Shown piece by piece: positions 62,851-64,000 of a DNA stretch of 64,000 bases. The position numbers were made by a program, and so were the translations under genes. Under the pieces are notes generated by a model. The model had not been told where the DNA came from. It saw only the letters and a list, made by a program, of their open reading frames with translations, and did no database searches. Source of the stretch: Mariluticola halotolerans (GTDB taxonomy: Bacteria; Pseudomonadota; Alphaproteobacteria; Rhizobiales; Devosiaceae). The DNA lies in assembly GCF_021611515.1 (NCBI RefSeq), contig NZ_CP090960.1, forward strand, positions 1,178,001 through 1,242,000. Direction: 5' to 3'. How positions within the stretch are numbered: the first letter of the stretch is position 1; each line of letters starts with the position of its first letter.

Positions 62851-64000
62851 GTGGCATACGGTCTGGGGACAGACGTGTATGAGGGAGCGAGCGTGAGGCG
62901 CGTAGTCAGCGATTCCGATACGGTACGCCGGCAGAACCGCGGGTTGGTGCTTGATGCCCTCCGGCGACTCGGGCCGTTGCCGCGCACACATCTCGCGCGG
63001 GAAACCGGCTTGTCACACGCCACCATTACCGCAATCACCAGCGACATGGTGGCGCAATCGGTGCTTTGCGAGTTGGTGGAAACCAATCCGGACACAAAAG
63101 GCCGCGGCCGCCCCGCTATTCGTATCGGTTTTGAGCGGCATGCCGGTTACGCCTTGCTGATAGAAATCGACGTGAACAAGGTCCGTTGTTCCCTGATCGA
63201 CTATGGTGGCACGTTGGTGGACCGGGTTGAAAGTCTGCTGACGCCCGAGACTTTTGATGAGGTTACGCCGACTGATTTTCTCGATGCCCATATCGCCAAT
63301 ATTCAAAAGCGCAATCCGGATGCGGCAGCGCGTATTCTGCGCATTGCCGTGTCGGTGCAAGGCATTCTGGACAGGGGCAGCCAGAGCCTGAAATGGTCGC
63401 CAGTGCAGCATTTCGCCGGCCATAATCTGGTTGCGGGGCTTGAAGAACGTTTTCAATTACCAGTTGTATTGTTCAAGCGCGGCCGGCTGTTGGCGGAGGG
63501 CATGCACTGGCTGTTTCCCGAAATGCACGATGCCAACACCGCGACCGTTTTCGTGGGCGCTACGGTTGCCATGGGCATTTCGTTGCAATCGCAAAGCGGC
63601 ACGCGCGAGGGGGACACCGCAACCGAATTCGGCCATATGAACCACATACCGAATGGCGCACTCTGCCGGTGCGGCATGCGGGGCTGTATCGAGGCCTATG
63701 CCTCAGACTATGGTCTTTTGCGCAGCGCTTATGGTGTGCCGGATAAAACGCCCCCTGCCCCCGCTGTCCCTGCCAATCAATATGCGCAACTGATCGCGCG
63801 CGCGCAGCAGGGCGATCGCGATGTCATTCACGCGTTCAACCTGGCGGGCAACGCCCTTGGCACCGGCATCAACCGACTGATGGCGGTATTTGATCTCACG
63901 CATATTCTGATCGTTGGCCCGGGTGCCCGGGCCTTTCCTTTTATGCGCCCGGAAATGGAGGCCAGCATTGCTGCCTCTCTGACCGCGCGCGTGCATGGGA
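62851..64000 (+). CDS. xylR: ROK-family regulator of the xylose-type importer (C-terminus outside window)
   Basis: Starts at GTG 62851, seven bases after GGGAGG. An N-terminal winged helix (VRRQNRGLVLDALRRLGPLP; RTHLARETGLSHATITAITS) is followed by the ROK domain. Its zinc motif is complete: GHMNHIPNGALCRCGMRGCIEAYAS region, with His and Cys residues CRCGMRGC. At least 383 residues are present and the frame runs off the edge. It is divergent from xylF and surely controls it through the 62741-62817 sites, with xylose as likely inducer. Confidence 0.88.
   Translation, partial: MAYGLGTDVYEGASVRRVVSDSDTVRRQNRGLVLDALRRLGPLPRTHLARETGLSHATITAITSDMVAQSVLCELVETNPDTKGRGRPAIRIGFERHAGYALLIEIDVNKVRCSLIDYGGTLVDRVESLLTPETFDEVTPTDFLDAHIANIQKRNPDAAARILRIAVSVQGILDRGSQSLKWSPVQHFAGHNLVAGLEERFQLPVVLFKRGRLLAEGMHWLFPEMHDANTATVFVGATVAMGISLQSQSGTREGDTATEFGHMNHIPNGALCRCGMRGCIEAYASDYGLLRSAYGVPDKTPPAPAVPANQYAQLIARAQQGDRDVIHAFNLAGNALGTGINRLMAVFDLTHILIVGPGARAFPFMRPEMEASIAASLTARVHG

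Overview
The window reads as chromosome of a high-GC alphaproteobacterium, most likely a Hyphomicrobiales member of the Devosia/Pelagibacterium kind. This is an inference from gene families: an HWE histidine kinase, single-NBD sugar ABC importers with ROK regulators, a UPF0303 protein, a class I IlvC and attenuator-controlled leuA and ilvBH. No taxonomic marker gene is present.

Layout. 1-6509: end of ilvD, an Rnk-like protein, a ribose/fructose-type ABC importer facing an SGNH hydrolase and a ROK regulator. 6573-28109: a genomic island of about 21.5 kb bounded by a 48-bp direct repeat of the 3' part of tRNA-Lys(CUU). It carries a tyrosine integrase at the left end, a ten-gene catabolic operon of unknown substrate (8518-19074) under a LacI regulator, the relic of a second integrase, and a probable defence block: a nucleotidyltransferase-HEPN protein, then a very large nuclease plus STAND-NTPase protein broken into four reading frames (21751-27530). 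28065-48442: core chromosome with tRNA-Lys, an MscS channel, MsrA, leuA, ilvC, ilvBH, pdxJ, an ABC-2 exporter, several redox enzymes and regulators. 48590-53332: an AT-richer pentapeptide-repeat gene, small membrane and secreted proteins, a dense cluster of four intergenic repeat families, an unexplained structured stretch, and a cold-shock gene. 53618-59360: uronate catabolism (GntR, TRAP transporter, KduI, KduD, KdgF). 59421-64000: a xylose-type ABC importer (XylFHG) and its divergent ROK regulator, cut by the window end.

How the genes work together. Branched-chain amino-acid synthesis is spread over four separate loci (ilvD, leuA, ilvC, ilvBH). Two of them have small leader peptides missed by length-based gene finding: a 41-residue Leu-rich leader before leuA and a 17-residue leader containing ILVVV before ilvB, the latter followed by a textbook terminator hairpin. 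The sugar loci share one design: divergent regulator and transporter with inverted-repeat operators between them. The uronate cluster imports unsaturated uronate and takes it to 2-keto-3-deoxygluconate; the later kinase and aldolase are not in the window.

The best candidates for something new are the island's broken nuclease-STAND protein with its U7/hairpin frameshift site, the orphan catabolic operon, and the structured non-coding stretch near 52.0-52.3 kb.
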